A DNA stretch of 64,000 nucleotides from Pyropia haitanensis (lineage: Eukaryota; Rhodophyta; Bangiophyceae; Bangiales; Bangiaceae). Below the pieces are notes generated by a model that was not told where the DNA came from, did no database searches, and saw nothing but the letters and a program-made list of their open reading frames with translations. Of the stretch, positions 22,254-31,977 are shown in pieces. The first letter of the stretch is position 1. Each line of letters begins with the position of its first letter. A program made the translations under genes and the position numbers. The stretch covers positions 2,569,874 through 2,633,873 of the forward strand of contig SDUX01000002.1 of assembly GCA_008729055.1 (NCBI GenBank), written 5' to 3'.

Positions 22254-23930
22254 ATGAAGCGCTCCTCGGAGCGTCAGATCACCAAGGACGACCGCTCGGA
22301 CGATGAGGCTGACGCCGCAGGTACCGACGGCGCCTTCCAGCGCGCACCTCCTGAAGTGCTCGCCCGCCGGCGCATTATCAAGGTGCGGCGTCGGGCGGCA
22401 GGCGGGGGAAATGGCGGCGGCGAAGAGGATGACGGAGACGGAGCAGCCGCCGTGCCGCCAGCGTCACCGGCCGTGGCGTTTCCAACGTCTCTGGGAGCGG
22501 CCGTGACGTCTGGACATGCGTCGAATGCAGGCGGCGACGCTGAGCGCGAGCCTAAGGCGGCAGGCGACGGGAGGAATGTTTCCGTCCCGTCCGCACCCGC
22601 TGCGGCGGCCGACAATGCAGCGGCTTCCCCCAACGATGCTACTGCCGCTGCCACCACCGAGGCGAACGATGCGCCAGCTGCTGCCACCGTTAGCGACGCG
22701 CCTTCCACTGCCGCCCCGAACGATGCGCCCGCCGCTGCAGCCGCGAATGTTACGACGGAGACAGCCGTCCCATCTGTGTCGGTTCGTACACCCGCCGCGT
22801 CGGGTAGCGATGCCTCTGTACCCACTCCAACCACCGCTGATGCTCGTGCGGATAGCACGGCGGACGCTTCTAAGGCAGATGTTGTCAAAGCATCGAACAC
22901 GGCTGATGTCGCCGGTGCGACGGCCAGTGCGGCCAAGCCAGACGCGCCTGCTACGGTCGAAGAGGCCAGCAAGACAGTTGACGCTGGTGGCAAGGTGGAT
23001 GAGGCATCATCTGAGCCTGCTGCGACGGCGGGCGCTGCGCCAAAGCCGGCGTTCACGTTTGGAGGCTTTTCCGGCGACGCTGCTGGCGGCTTTTCGTTTG
23101 GGGCGTCTGTCGCTGGGGGCCAGCCGTTCTCCTTTAGTGGTGGTGGCACGCCCTTCAAGGCCCCCCCGGCGCTGGCTGCTGGTGCACCGTTTGGCACCCT
23201 CCCTGTTGGCGGCATCAGCGGCGGTGCTGCCCCTCCAGCCGCTGCGCCCGCAGGCGCCCCGCCGCGGCCCGATATGAAGCAAGTGGAAGCCCACACGGGC
23301 GAGGAGGAGGAGGCTGTGGTCTTTCACGCGCGTGCCAAGCTATATCTCTTGGAGGGAGGCGCGAATTGGAAGGAGCGGGGCGTTGGGGTGGTCAAAGTGA
23401 ACGTCCACTCTGGCACGGGCGCAGGGCGGCTGCTGATGCGTACTGAGGCGACGCTGCATGTCATCCTCAACACTCCTCTGTTTCCGGGGTTTGCTGTGGA
23501 TCGCGCTGCAGACCGGGCCGTTCGCTTCACGGGACTGTCGCTGGAGGACGTGAAGAAGAACGTGTCGTACCTGCTGCGGTTTTCGATGAAAGACGACGCC
23601 GCGGGGCTGGTTGACTCCATTTCGAGCCACGTGAAGGGGGCAAAAGACACGGCAGCGAAGACGGGGGCGGGCGAGGCTGTTAAGGCGAAGGTAGATGCCA
23701 AGGTTGGAGAGGCAAAGGCGGATGCCGAGGCTGGGGAGGCCAAGACGGCGGATGCCAAGGCTGGGGAGGCCAAGGCGGTGGATGGAAAGACTGCGGAGGC
23801 CAAGACGGTGGGTGGGAAGACTGGGGAGGGCAAGTCAGGGGGGACGGAAGCAGCAGATGCCGAAGCAGCAGAAGCGGTGAAAGAGGGAGCGGCGAAGGAG
23901 GACGAGGCGAAGGGCAATACGGCTGACTAG
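22254..23930 (+). CDS. NUP50: NUP50-like nucleoporin with Ran-binding domain
   Basis: NUP50 is a mobile nuclear-basket nucleoporin that displaces cargo from importin-alpha and binds Ran-GTP. The 558-residue protein has the three expected parts. The N terminus MKRSSERQITKDD...RRRIIKVRR (residues 1-48) corresponds to the importin-alpha-binding segment. A long Ala/Thr-rich disordered region with a few FG-type motifs (FTFGGF, FSFGA, PFSFSGG; residues about 262-310) follows. A RanBD near residues 345-460 shows VVFHARAKLYLLEGG, WKERGVGVVKVN, GRLLMRTEATLHVILN and VRFTGLS. Beyond the RanBD there is an extra tail of about 95 residues built from degenerate Lys-Ala-Glu-Gly units (GEAKADAEAGEAK, AGEAKAVDGKTAEAK), which other NUP50 proteins lack. 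No intron. The ATG at 22254 follows a pyrimidine-rich leader. Confidence 0.88.
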   Translation: MKRSSERQITKDDRSDDEADAAGTDGAFQRAPPEVLARRRIIKVRRRAAGGGNGGGEEDDGDGAAAVPPASPAVAFPTSLGAAVTSGHASNAGGDAEREPKAAGDGRNVSVPSAPAAAADNAAASPNDATAAATTEANDAPAAATVSDAPSTAAPNDAPAAAAANVTTETAVPSVSVRTPAASGSDASVPTPTTADARADSTADASKADVVKASNTADVAGATASAAKPDAPATVEEASKTVDAGGKVDEASSEPAATAGAAPKPAFTFGGFSGDAAGGFSFGASVAGGQPFSFSGGGTPFKAPPALAAGAPFGTLPVGGISGGAAPPAAAPAGAPPRPDMKQVEAHTGEEEEAVVFHARAKLYLLEGGANWKERGVGVVKVNVHSGTGAGRLLMRTEATLHVILNTPLFPGFAVDRAADRAVRFTGLSLEDVKKNVSYLLRFSMKDDAAGLVDSISSHVKGAKDTAAKTGAGEAVKAKVDAKVGEAKADAEAGEAKTADAKAGEAKAVDGKTAEAKTVGGKTGEGKSGGTEAADAEAAEAVKEGAAKEDEAKGNTAD

Positions 23931-24601
23931 GCCAAATGTCGCTGAGCTGACGTGGCTCACGCTTCCTGTGCACTGGCGGTGGTGGCTCACTTTTTGTGGG
24001 CGTGCTTGTGTTGGCTCTAGCAGTGTACGTGCTTTTGTGAGTATTTGCAGAGCTGGCGAGCCGTCCTACGGCTTGGTGTACTGCGCTGTGCTGCACACTG
24101 AAGTGCTACGCCCACCTCATTCGGGCTGTTGGCACCACGGAACGGGACGTGCTGCTGCACACCTGTGCCGTCCCGCTCGCGACACGTGCAGTGCACAGCT
24201 CGCGGGTCGCTCATGCACTGTACACCTGTTCTTCAACGAGTCACCGCCCTTTCGGCCCCGCATCGTCTACGCGATGACAGGAACCACAGATTTCTTTTCC
24301 TCCACTCATCCCCACCGTTCACCTTATAATCCCGCACCACCCACACAGCATTCAGCGACGCGAGCCCCGCACTGACTGCTGCCGCCTTCACAACCCCACC
24401 GCTGCCGCCACCACAACCCGAATCAACAGCATTGCGCCAAAAGGGGCACTGGCACAACCGCAGGCCAGCACTAGATCACATCAGCCAGCTGGTGCCCCAG
24501 CGCGAGCGCGCCCCGTGTAGACAAGCACGGGAAACGAAGAGCCGCACGCAAAGAGTACGGCCTCGGCCCCCCCCAGACAGCAGCCGTCATCACAGCGCTT
24601 C
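23931..24601. other. Convergent 3' spacer between NUP50 and RPS28
   Basis: No conserved frame or structural RNA is seen. It presumably carries the 3' UTRs of both genes. Confidence 0.5.
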
Positions 24602-25094
24602 TTAACGCAGACGCCGGGCCTCACGCTCAGACTCAAGGAGCGTCAAGATGTCGCCAACGCGGACGGGACCCTTCACGTTGCGGATGATGGACCGGTTCTG
24701 GTCATCCAGGAAGTCAATCCGCACCTGGGTGATGCCACCACGGCTGCCGGTTCGGCCAAGGATCATGGCAACTTTGCCCAGCTTGACGGGTTGCTCCTGC
24801 AGTAGTTGGAATGGGCAGTGAAACGAAAAGAGAAAAGCCAGCACCAACAGTGCACCTTCAAGAGGTACGAACAGTCCGTCAGCATATGATGCACCACACT
24901 GCTTGGTGGTCACCAAGAGCGAAGCAAGACAACTCATTGAGTGCCGCGCGCCCATCTCATGCAACACACCACGTGCAGCCCCGGCGTTGTAGCACAGACG
25001 CCGTGGCTCGAATCGGAAGGAACCCCAGCTCCGCCAGCGGAGCAAGAAGCAATCAACCATGCGATGAACGGCGCGGGCTTCACACACGTACCAT
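24602..25094 (-). CDS. RPS28: Cytosolic 40S ribosomal protein eS28 (RPS28), start codon alone on exon 1
   Basis: eS28 is a small protein of the 40S head near the mRNA exit channel. Exon 2 (24796-24602) encodes [20 protein letters not shown], then [22 protein letters not shown] and the invariant end [17 protein letters not shown] with TAA. The acceptor is CTACTGCAG at 24797-24802. Upstream, no in-frame ATG continues into this exon, but ATG at 25094-25092 is followed at once by a consensus donor GTACGT. Splicing of the 290-base intron (24797-25091... acceptor end) gives M+EQPVKLGKV, which aligns with plant RPS28 starting MESQIKHA. The product has 65 residues, exactly the family length. The coding part of exon 1 is therefore only the initiator codon. 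Confidence 0.9.
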
Positions 25095-25904
25095 CGCGAC
25101 CAGGGGGGTACGGACAGAACAATTTAGTAGGATGCTCGCGCGCGGGTAGGGGAAGAGGCGAAGATGCCGATGGTGGTGCAGGGAGAGAGAGCTGTATCCA
25201 CGATGCCAGTGCGACGACGGCCGTGCGGCGTGAGACAGGTCAATGACGAGACGAAACGTTTCGACCACTATAATTCTCTGCCCACCTGTTCAACAACAAA
25301 TACATATCTGATGATAATTTTCGTCCATGACAGGTGTCCAATAACTTCAGACATGTCCAATTCATTCAATTATGTCTGGCTCACGAAGTCGCTCTCTACA
25401 ACAGAGCACGCGTTCGACTCCGGAAAGCAGTCTCCCTCCGCACTCCCTTTCCATCACCGTCCCCCGTGCTCTGGCTACGTGAGCGATGACACCATGAGCG
25501 GCTGTCGTCGGGACCTATTTTGCCCTGGTCTCGTGCCGCCGTGGTGAGGGCAGCCGCTGCAGCGGTGGTGACAGCGGCATGCCGTCTATCTCCCTCCGCG
25601 GCGCGAAGCGCGCTGGTGGCCAGGAGGGAGCGCAGTCGGTGAGCGCCGTCCGAGAGCTAAGAGAACCGTAGGCGGTGTCTCTTGAGGCGTATCGCGCCTG
25701 TGCACATTATGCATCCTCCGTGGACACGTTCACCCCAACGTACCCCACCCTCGTGATGCCGCTCACACGTCCCCATTCCCTGCTCATTCACCCCCGCAAT
25801 CCTGTCCCCAGTCCGCCTCCACTGCCGCTTCCACCTCCCCTCCCACACTCCCCTCCCCAGTCTCACCCTCTCCATCCCGTCCATCTCCCCTCCCCCTGTC
25901 CACT
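25095..25904. other. Spacer: RPS28 promoter and 3' flank of the p24 gene
   Basis: About 0.8 kb, AT-rich at 25250-25400. The RPS28 promoter and 5' UTR should lie next to 25095. The part from 25740 to 25900 is strongly pyrimidine-rich (a purine tract on the minus strand) and probably belongs to the p24 3' UTR. Confidence 0.45.
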
Positions 25905-26654
25905 TCAAATCAGCTTGGCGCGCTTGAAAAACGTCTTCATGTAAAACACTTGGTACGCCCCCGCCCCAATCATCACCCCGCACGCCGCGACCGAGTACCA
26001 CAACACGCGCATGTTGGTGTCGTCATTCTTGTGCAGCACGTCCGCCTCCACGGCCTTCATGTCGTCAATCCCTCCAATGACCGCCTGCAGCTGGTACTCG
26101 AGATCACGCACTCGCTCCACATGGCTGTCCACGTGGCTGCGCTTGGCCAAACCCTCTCGTGCCACCGGCGCCAGCCCCTGTGTCATCGACACCGTGACGC
26201 GTCGCGACGGGGGCGGGCCACCGCTGCCTCGGCGGTAGGCGCTGTCCGGGTCGTTGGGACCGGGCGCGTGGTGCGCACACACCCGGTACGGCGACGGCGC
26301 GTGTGGGTCATCATGGCCGCCGTACGGCGACGCTGGCGGCGGACCCGTCTTGAATGAAAACGCCTCGTGCACGGCGGCGGCCTTGTGGTACTGCACCTTA
26401 CCGCGGCTGTCAGTCACAAATACGTCGACCTTCATCGGCGTCGGGCCGTCGGCAACGTGCACGAGGCCATTGACGGTGGAGTACGGCGCCAGCTCCTCTG
26501 TGATGCACCGCTGGCCTTCAAAGAAAACGTCAAACTGGATGGCTGCAACAGCAGGAGGGGCGACAGCGACAGCGGCAGCGGTGACCGCCGCCGCGGCAAG
26601 TAAAAGAGACGGCAACCGCCACCTCCGTGGCACAGGGGCGAGGGTACCGGACAT
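25905..26654 (-). CDS. p24/TMED family cargo receptor (emp24/gp25L, GOLD domain)
   Basis: p24 proteins cycle between ER and Golgi in COPII and COPI vesicles and help load secretory cargo, including GPI-anchored proteins. The 249-residue product has a signal peptide (MSGTLAPVPRRW, then a hydrophobic Ala/Leu/Val run to about residue 38). A GOLD domain starts IQFDVFFEGQRCITEEL, and its two conserved Cys are in QRCITEE and YRVCAHH. A membrane-proximal coiled coil (RVRDLEYQLQAVIGGIDDM) and one transmembrane segment (VLWYSVAACGVMIGAGAYQV) follow. The cytosolic tail is KTFFKRAKLI, with the diphenylalanine COPII signal and basic residues near the end as in COPI retrieval signals. A Gly/Pro/His-rich insert (about residues 133-170) lies within the GOLD region. 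No intron. The start ATG at 26654 best fits the signal peptide. Confidence 0.9.
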   Translation of the reverse strand: MSGTLAPVPRRWRLPSLLLAAAAVTAAAVAVAPPAVAAIQFDVFFEGQRCITEELAPYSTVNGLVHVADGPTPMKVDVFVTDSRGKVQYHKAAAVHEAFSFKTGPPPASPYGGHDDPHAPSPYRVCAHHAPGPNDPDSAYRRGSGGPPPSRRVTVSMTQGLAPVAREGLAKRSHVDSHVERVRDLEYQLQAVIGGIDDMKAVEADVLHKNDDTNMRVLWYSVAACGVMIGAGAYQVFYMKTFFKRAKLI

Positions 26655-26890
26655 TGCAGAGAACGACAGGGCGATGGAAGAGCGCAGGGTGATGAGTGCT
26701 GGGGAAGGCAAGTCAAGCGAGCACGGGCAGTACACACGAGGCGTGTGGACCGACAGTGTCTTGGCAGCGAAGACGCAGCGTTCTGGTGCATCGCTGGCTG
26801 ACAGTGACGATAGGAAATAGGCTCCAGCGCCTGAAATTCACTGAAAGCCCGATGTCATTATCGTGGGCGCCTCTGCCGCCCACCACCAAG

Positions 26891-27690
26891 CTACAGGCAC
26901 GTGGGATGGGTGGGCGGGCGGTTGTCGTCGTTCCAGTTCGTGCAAGGGGAAGGTGGGGGAGGGGAGGCGTGGACCTCGTCGGCAGCGAGGCCGGCGGCCG
27001 CCGTCGTGTGCCCAAAGACGTACCAGAGGGCCAGCCGCTCGTGGAGCGTCCAGTGCCGCGCAGGCGTAGCGACGGGAGAGGGCATGGTCGCGACGGCGGC
27101 GGCGGCGGCGTCGGCGCCGGCGGGGCCACCCGCCCCGCCCGGCTGGTCCGTCGCCGGGTCGTACAGCACGTTCTCGCGCAGCGCAAAGCAGCATGCGTGG
27201 CGGAGCTCCAGCCTGCGAATGTACCCACGTTGGCGACAGATGCGCGCCCGCGACGCGATGGGGGTCCCGACGTGCTCGCAGCAGCCGAACGAGCTGGGAG
27301 GAGAAAACGAAAGGGGGAAAGGAGGTAGAACCGCAGGAGGGTTGCAGGAACCAGACGTGTCGCTAGATCACCATTGGTAGGCGTACAGGCCCCGGCGTGC
27401 ATCGACCTTCCGACTCCCTACGACACTCGTCCAGTAGGGCGCGTCTGCGCCAACAAAACCATCAAAGAGAGAAGAAAAAAAGAGACGAGAAACAAAACAG
27501 AGAACATGAACAGAAAAAGAGCAAAGCAGTTTCCGCAAGACCACCTGGAGCCGCTCAAAGCAAACATGCGAACAGCTGCTCATGGAGCCACCCAACGAAC
27601 AAGACGCACTACACGTACAAACCGGCGGGTGCCGCCAGCGGCGCTGCTCAAGAGGGCCGTCATCCGTCCTCCCATGCACGGCCACGCCAT
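26891..27690 (-). CDS. Unrecognised Cys-rich 183-residue protein, three exons (model tentative)
   Basis: Three minus-strand pieces join in phase. Exon 1 (27690-27615) is MAWPCMGGRMTALLSSAAGG followed by TRRFV, a basic leader that could be a mitochondrial or plastid presequence. Exon 2 (27444-27372) carries APYWTSVVGSRKVDARRGLY and ends AYQ. Exon 3 (27293-26891) carries SFGCCEHVGTPIASRARICR, QRGYIRRLELRHACCFALRE and NVLYDPATD, then an Ala/Gly linker, then HWTLHERLALWYVFGHTTAA. The introns are bounded GTGTAG...GCGCAG and GTGATC...TCCCAG. Exon 1 has a competing donor GTACGT four bases upstream that would break the frame. The tyrosine/cysteine-rich core looks conserved, not random, but I do not recognise the family. 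It ends 60 bases downstream of the SAPS gene on the same strand. Confidence 0.5.
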
Positions 27691-27750
27691 GCCACCTCCC
27701 CTCCGCAGGCCCCCACTGCACCCATTTCGTGCGGACCAGCCGGTCTACCG

Positions 27751-30700
27751 TCACCGCCGTGCTTTGCCGCCCGTGGCGGCCGCGGCCACCGCCGAAAAGA
27801 TTGCTGGAAGCACCCCACCTCGGCTGGCAGGTGATGGTGGTGGCGCTGTCATGTCGCCAGAACCCCCCGTTGACGCAGGAGATGCAGCGCCGCTGTCCTT
27901 GTCCACGCCTTCCCCGCTGCCGTCGCCACCCCCCTCGTCGTCGTCGTCGTCGTCGTCAGGGTCAAAAGGCTCCCATTCGCCATCGTCGTCGCTGCTAGAG
28001 TCGCCATCAGCCGCCACAAAGTTGCTGACTCGAGTGGGTGGAGAGGGTGCAGCACCCGCAGGCACGGCCAGGGCGGGTGCGGCGGGCGTTCTAGCGTCGC
28101 CAGTCGTGCCCGCGACGGCGGCACCAACCGCTGGCGCAGCGTGCCCATCATCTTCGTCCCCGTCAACAAAGTCGTCGGCGTCGGGGTCAAACTTCACATA
28201 CTCGTCTTCGTCGTCAGACGAGGAGAGATCCATGGCCGCCACCGCTGCGGTGGCTGACGCCAACTCCGATGCACTTCCCGCGGCCCGGGGTGCCGCCGCC
28301 ACCTTGCCATTCATGTGCGGCAAGGCAGCAGGCGGCGGGGAGGGCGTCGATGGCAGAGCTGGTGGTGATGAAGGCGTCTTGACAGCTCCGCCGGCCGACG
28401 GTACCACATCCTCCACGTCCACTGTTTGAATATCTTCGTCGTCGTCTGCCAGCTCCGTGACGGCGGCCGACTGGCTCGCCACAGAAGGACCAGCGCGGCG
28501 GCCGCTCCCACGCCCGCCGCCTCGGCTGGTTGCTACTCTGTCGCCAGATCCAGCCGGCTTCTTGCGGTCTGACTTATCGGGCAGCGCCTCAGCAAGCGCC
28601 GCCGACAGGGAGCGTCCCCTTGCGTCCCCGGCGGCACCCGACTTGGACGAAGACCGCCCCCGGGCGACGGCCCCATCCGCTTCCGCCTGGACGTCCATGA
28701 CATCAGAAATGTCCGAGGCGTCGTCACCCTCGCCCGACTGGTAGTCAAAGATGACCTCCACCACCTCCTCCACCGCATCCTCATCATCTTCCTCTTGTCG
28801 GCCGTCCAGCGGTCCGCCAGCGGCACCACCGTCGGTGGCACCGTGACGCTCCCCAAGTGGCCGCTCTTGGGCGGTAACCGCCTCACCGACAGCACCGCCC
28901 AACAGCGTTCGAATGGCCGTAACATCCGCCTCGGACGGCGCCGCTTCTGAGCTGGCCGCGCCGCTACCACTGGCTGACGGCGGCTGCAAACGGTCTAGCC
29001 ACGCCCCCACATCCACCGTAATGGACACCAAGTGCCCCATGTAGGCAGGCCTCAGGCGGGAGACGCCACCGGTGCCACCCTCCCGCTGCCGCCGCAATTG
29101 TCTTGCTTCGCGCGACGCTTCTGACACGCCATTGTTTGGTGGTGCGGCCGCAGCCGCGGCAGGGGAGGACGAATCAGACGACGATCTCCGCTGCTGTGCG
29201 CTGTTCCCATCCGCAGTGACGTCGCCGCCGTCGCCCTCAACTCTTGGTGGTTCGCCCCTGCTCCCCGTCGCGCACCCATCAGCCACGTTGCCCGCCGTCC
29301 ACGCCTCATTGAGCCAGCTCAGCAGCCCCGCTTCTCTCCATGCCCGCACCCGGTAGGGATGCGCACCGACGGCCAGAGCCGTCTTGATGCAGCTGCTCAC
29401 GGCCGCGTGCAACATGGAGGTCCACGGGTAGGCAGTGATGGCGGTAAGCAGCGTCGCTGGCACGCCCTGTTGAGAAAGGGCCCCCACCCCATCCGCACTG
29501 CCACGCGCCAGCGCTGTCGCCAACAGCTCTGCCACACGCAGGCCGGTAAGGCCTAGTGCAGAGTCGGCAGACGGCGTCGGGGGCGACAGTGCTAAGCCTG
29601 CCGACCCCGTCGGGACCGGTATTGTAGTGGTACGAGCACGATTGAGCCGGCGGGTGAGGAGACGGAGCAAGGCGGGAAGGCGGGCCATCAACACCCCCTC
29701 CAGAGCCGCGAGAGATACCACCGGCTCCACGGGTGCCGGGGGAGCTGTGTCGACAGCGGATGCGCCCGCCTTTGCTTCCGCGTTCTCCGTGGCAGCGGTA
29801 GCGTTCGTGCAAGCATTGGCGACCGCGTCGTCGTCAATATCCTCCACCACCTGGTCCACAACCTCGGGCACCGCGTCCGCGTCCGCTGCCGCCATGGCAG
29901 ATGCAGGCGAGACAGGCTGCTGCGTCTGCCAGGCAAGACCCGCCCCGCCGCCGCCAGCCGAGCGACCCACTCCGCCACAAGGCCGCCCACGCGCGGGAGC
30001 CCGGAAGCGGTTGCTGTAACCCTGGCGTCCGGCGGCCGCAAAGCGGGGCAGCGGACGCGAGCGCCCCCCCATGACACCGCCGCCTGCCCCGCGGGCGCCG
30101 CCAATACCCGCGCCCCCGGCCCCAGCGGCACCCCCCAATCCGCCTTCCAGGCTGTCACCATCGCCCGACGGCGGCGGCATCGCTGCATCCATGAACTCCC
30201 TCATCGCCACCAACAGCCGCCGCAGCGGCAGCGGTTGGCCGTCCGCCTCGGCGGTTAACGCCGCGTCCAGTGCACGGCCAATGGCTTCCGTGGCCGGCCC
30301 ACCCGTGTACACAAAGATGGCCGGCGGCACCTCAACACCCACCGTGTGAAGGTACAATAGCCGGCGAGTTATGGCTAGGACGGTGGTGAGACTCGACGTC
30401 ACCGTCTCCTCCCGCAACAGCTGATCCGCCCCGTCGCCTGCCGACGACGAGGACGATAACTGCGACACGGCCAAAGTGATCAGCGCGACGACCACATCGC
30501 AGTCCGCCAGGAGCTGCAACGCCGCCGCGCGCGGTGCCTCGGAATGTGCCGATGCACTGGGCTCCTCGTCCGAAGACCGCACGAGCCCACTACCGCCCGC
30601 CGGGTCTGGCTCCCCTTCCTGTTGGTCAGGCGTGTCCAACAGCCGCACAAACAGGTCGGCTACGACCGGCAGTGACACGTGACGCACCAGCGCAGACAGG

Positions 30701-31977
30701 GCACCCCCCGGCGCGGTGACCTTCGACGATGCTGACCGCCCGTTCGCCGCGCACAGGTACCGCAGCAGCTCTTCGCCGCGGGAGGCCAGCACCGATGCGA
30801 GCACCCGCGTGATGCGTCCCGCGGCGAGGTTGTCCAGCCCCCCAGAGGGGGTGCTGCGGAGGGCATCCCACAGCCGTTCCAGCGGTGGCGGCTGCCCACA
30901 CACCAACGCGTCAAGTAGCTGTGGCACAGAGGCAGTGAGGACCTCCGCGGCGGCGTATTGCCGCTTGGCCGAGTGGTGCGCCGCCTTGGCCCGTGCCGCG
31001 TCACCCGACAGAACGGCTGCCAATGCGGGCCCCGACGGTTCAATGCATAGAGTCAATAATTCCTGAGCGGAGGGGAGAGCGGAAGGGGAGGGGGGAAAAG
31101 AAGGGAGGAACATCAAGAGCAAGCCCACCAGCAACACACATGAAAAGTAATGGCAACGATGGCAACAGACGCATCCACAAGGAACCAAATCGTCAGCCCA
31201 CCCGTCCACTGCACACCAACACGCTAACGGTGACGCCGCCGGGGAGTCGCACACGCACAAGACCGGCCACAAGCCCGCCCCCCCCCCCCACGCCAAACAC
31301 ACCTGCAGGTTGGCTTCCGCGGTCAAGTAGGCGAGCAGCCGCTCGTTGCCCGACCGCGCCTCCGATACGAGGTCGTCCTCGTCTAGGAAGTCGCCCAGCG
31401 TCGGCGGCCCCCCGTCCGACCCGTCCCCCCCGTCGGCGGGGGCGGCGGTGGTGGTGGCGGCATCCCCCGTGCCCACCGCCGACGGATTGCTCCCCGCGGC
31501 CGGCGGCGGCGGCGGCGATCGCCGACCAGCGGCGGCCGCCGCTGCCGGCCCGCCGGGAGCGCCTGCTGGCGGCGCGTGCGGGCTGCCACGCCCACCCACC
31601 CCGCCACCCGCGGCGCCCCTCCCCCCACCGGTCGGGGCGGGGGCGGCAGTACCGCCCCCCCCCCCACCTCTCGCCCCTTCCAGCTGGTCCAGCAGCTCCA
31701 CCAATGCCGACGGCCCAAACGAGGTGTGCCAGTAAGGGGACGCCTCCCCGCCCGCCGCCCCCGCACCCCCACCAAACGCCAGGCCCGGCACGTTGGCGCC
31801 ACCCCCGCCCCCCCCACTCCCACCGTCGCCACCGCTGGCAGCGGCGGCGGGTGCCCCACCACCAGCGCCGCCGGCACCGGCGGGCGGGGCGTCGGCGTCG
31901 GCGCCCGCCACCCCCCCCCCTCCCCCCCCCCCCCCCCCGCCACCGCCACCGCCCGAGGGCGGGGGCGGTATAGCCAT
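27751..31977 (-). CDS. SAPS-domain protein (SIT4-associated / PP6 regulatory subunit), two exons
   Basis: SAPS proteins bind the PP6/Sit4 phosphatase catalytic subunit and direct its activity in cell-cycle control and DNA repair. Exon 1 (31977-31303) starts MAIPPPPSGG. It then shows the SAPS entry motif SPYWHTSFGPSALVELLDQL and, after a Gly/Pro insert, LGDFLDEDDLVSEARSGNER and LLAYLTAEANLQ. An intron (31302-31063, GTGTGT...GCTCAG) joins directly to ELLTLCIEPSGP. Helical SAPS core sequence follows (PQLLDALV, LERLWDAL, RITRVLASVLASRGEELLRY, VVADLFVRLLD). The C-terminal half is acidic and Ser-rich (DSSSDDDGEWEPFDPDDDDD), as in human PPP6R and yeast SAP proteins. The predicted length is 1328 residues, longer than animal PPP6R1-3 (about 870-890) because of Gly/Ala inserts. 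The gene lies mostly in the milder-GC block and has no frameshift. Confidence 0.88.
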   Translation of the reverse strand: MAIPPPPSGGGGGGGGGGGGGGVAGADADAPPAGAGGAGGGAPAAAASGGDGGSGGGGGGANVPGLAFGGGAGAAGGEASPYWHTSFGPSALVELLDQLEGARGGGGGGTAAPAPTGGGRGAAGGGVGGRGSPHAPPAGAPGGPAAAAAAGRRSPPPPPAAGSNPSAVGTGDAATTTAAPADGGDGSDGGPPTLGDFLDEDDLVSEARSGNERLLAYLTAEANLQVCLAWGGGAGLWPVLCVCDSPAASPLACWCAVDGWADDLVPCGCVCCHRCHYFSCVLLVGLLLMFLPSFPPSPSALPSAQELLTLCIEPSGPALAAVLSGDAARAKAAHHSAKRQYAAAEVLTASVPQLLDALVCGQPPPLERLWDALRSTPSGGLDNLAAGRITRVLASVLASRGEELLRYLCAANGRSASSKVTAPGGALSALVRHVSLPVVADLFVRLLDTPDQQEGEPDPAGGSGLVRSSDEEPSASAHSEAPRAAALQLLADCDVVVALITLAVSQLSSSSSAGDGADQLLREETVTSSLTTVLAITRRLLYLHTVGVEVPPAIFVYTGGPATEAIGRALDAALTAEADGQPLPLRRLLVAMREFMDAAMPPPSGDGDSLEGGLGGAAGAGGAGIGGARGAGGGVMGGRSRPLPRFAAAGRQGYSNRFRAPARGRPCGGVGRSAGGGGAGLAWQTQQPVSPASAMAAADADAVPEVVDQVVEDIDDDAVANACTNATAATENAEAKAGASAVDTAPPAPVEPVVSLAALEGVLMARLPALLRLLTRRLNRARTTTIPVPTGSAGLALSPPTPSADSALGLTGLRVAELLATALARGSADGVGALSQQGVPATLLTAITAYPWTSMLHAAVSSCIKTALAVGAHPYRVRAWREAGLLSWLNEAWTAGNVADGCATGSRGEPPRVEGDGGDVTADGNSAQQRRSSSDSSSPAAAAAAPPNNGVSEASREARQLRRQREGGTGGVSRLRPAYMGHLVSITVDVGAWLDRLQPPSASGSGAASSEAAPSEADVTAIRTLLGGAVGEAVTAQERPLGERHGATDGGAAGGPLDGRQEEDDEDAVEEVVEVIFDYQSGEGDDASDISDVMDVQAEADGAVARGRSSSKSGAAGDARGRSLSAALAEALPDKSDRKKPAGSGDRVATSRGGGRGSGRRAGPSVASQSAAVTELADDDEDIQTVDVEDVVPSAGGAVKTPSSPPALPSTPSPPPAALPHMNGKVAAAPRAAGSASELASATAAVAAMDLSSSDDEDEYVKFDPDADDFVDGDEDDGHAAPAVGAAVAGTTGDARTPAAPALAVPAGAAPSPPTRVSNFVAADGDSSSDDDGEWEPFDPDDDDDDDEGGGDGSGEGVDKDSGAASPASTGGSGDMTAPPPSPASRGGVLPAIFSAVAAAATGGKARR

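Noticed and set aside
24797..25087. RPS28 as an unspliced protein extended through 24797-25087
   Set aside because: The upstream residues bear no resemblance to eS28, the frame has no ATG there, and a consensus acceptor lies exactly at the conserved boundary.
25374..25440. Possible tRNA: a B-box-like GTTCGACTCC at about 25412
   Set aside because: No A box, no pairing T stem and no acceptor stem could be drawn around it.
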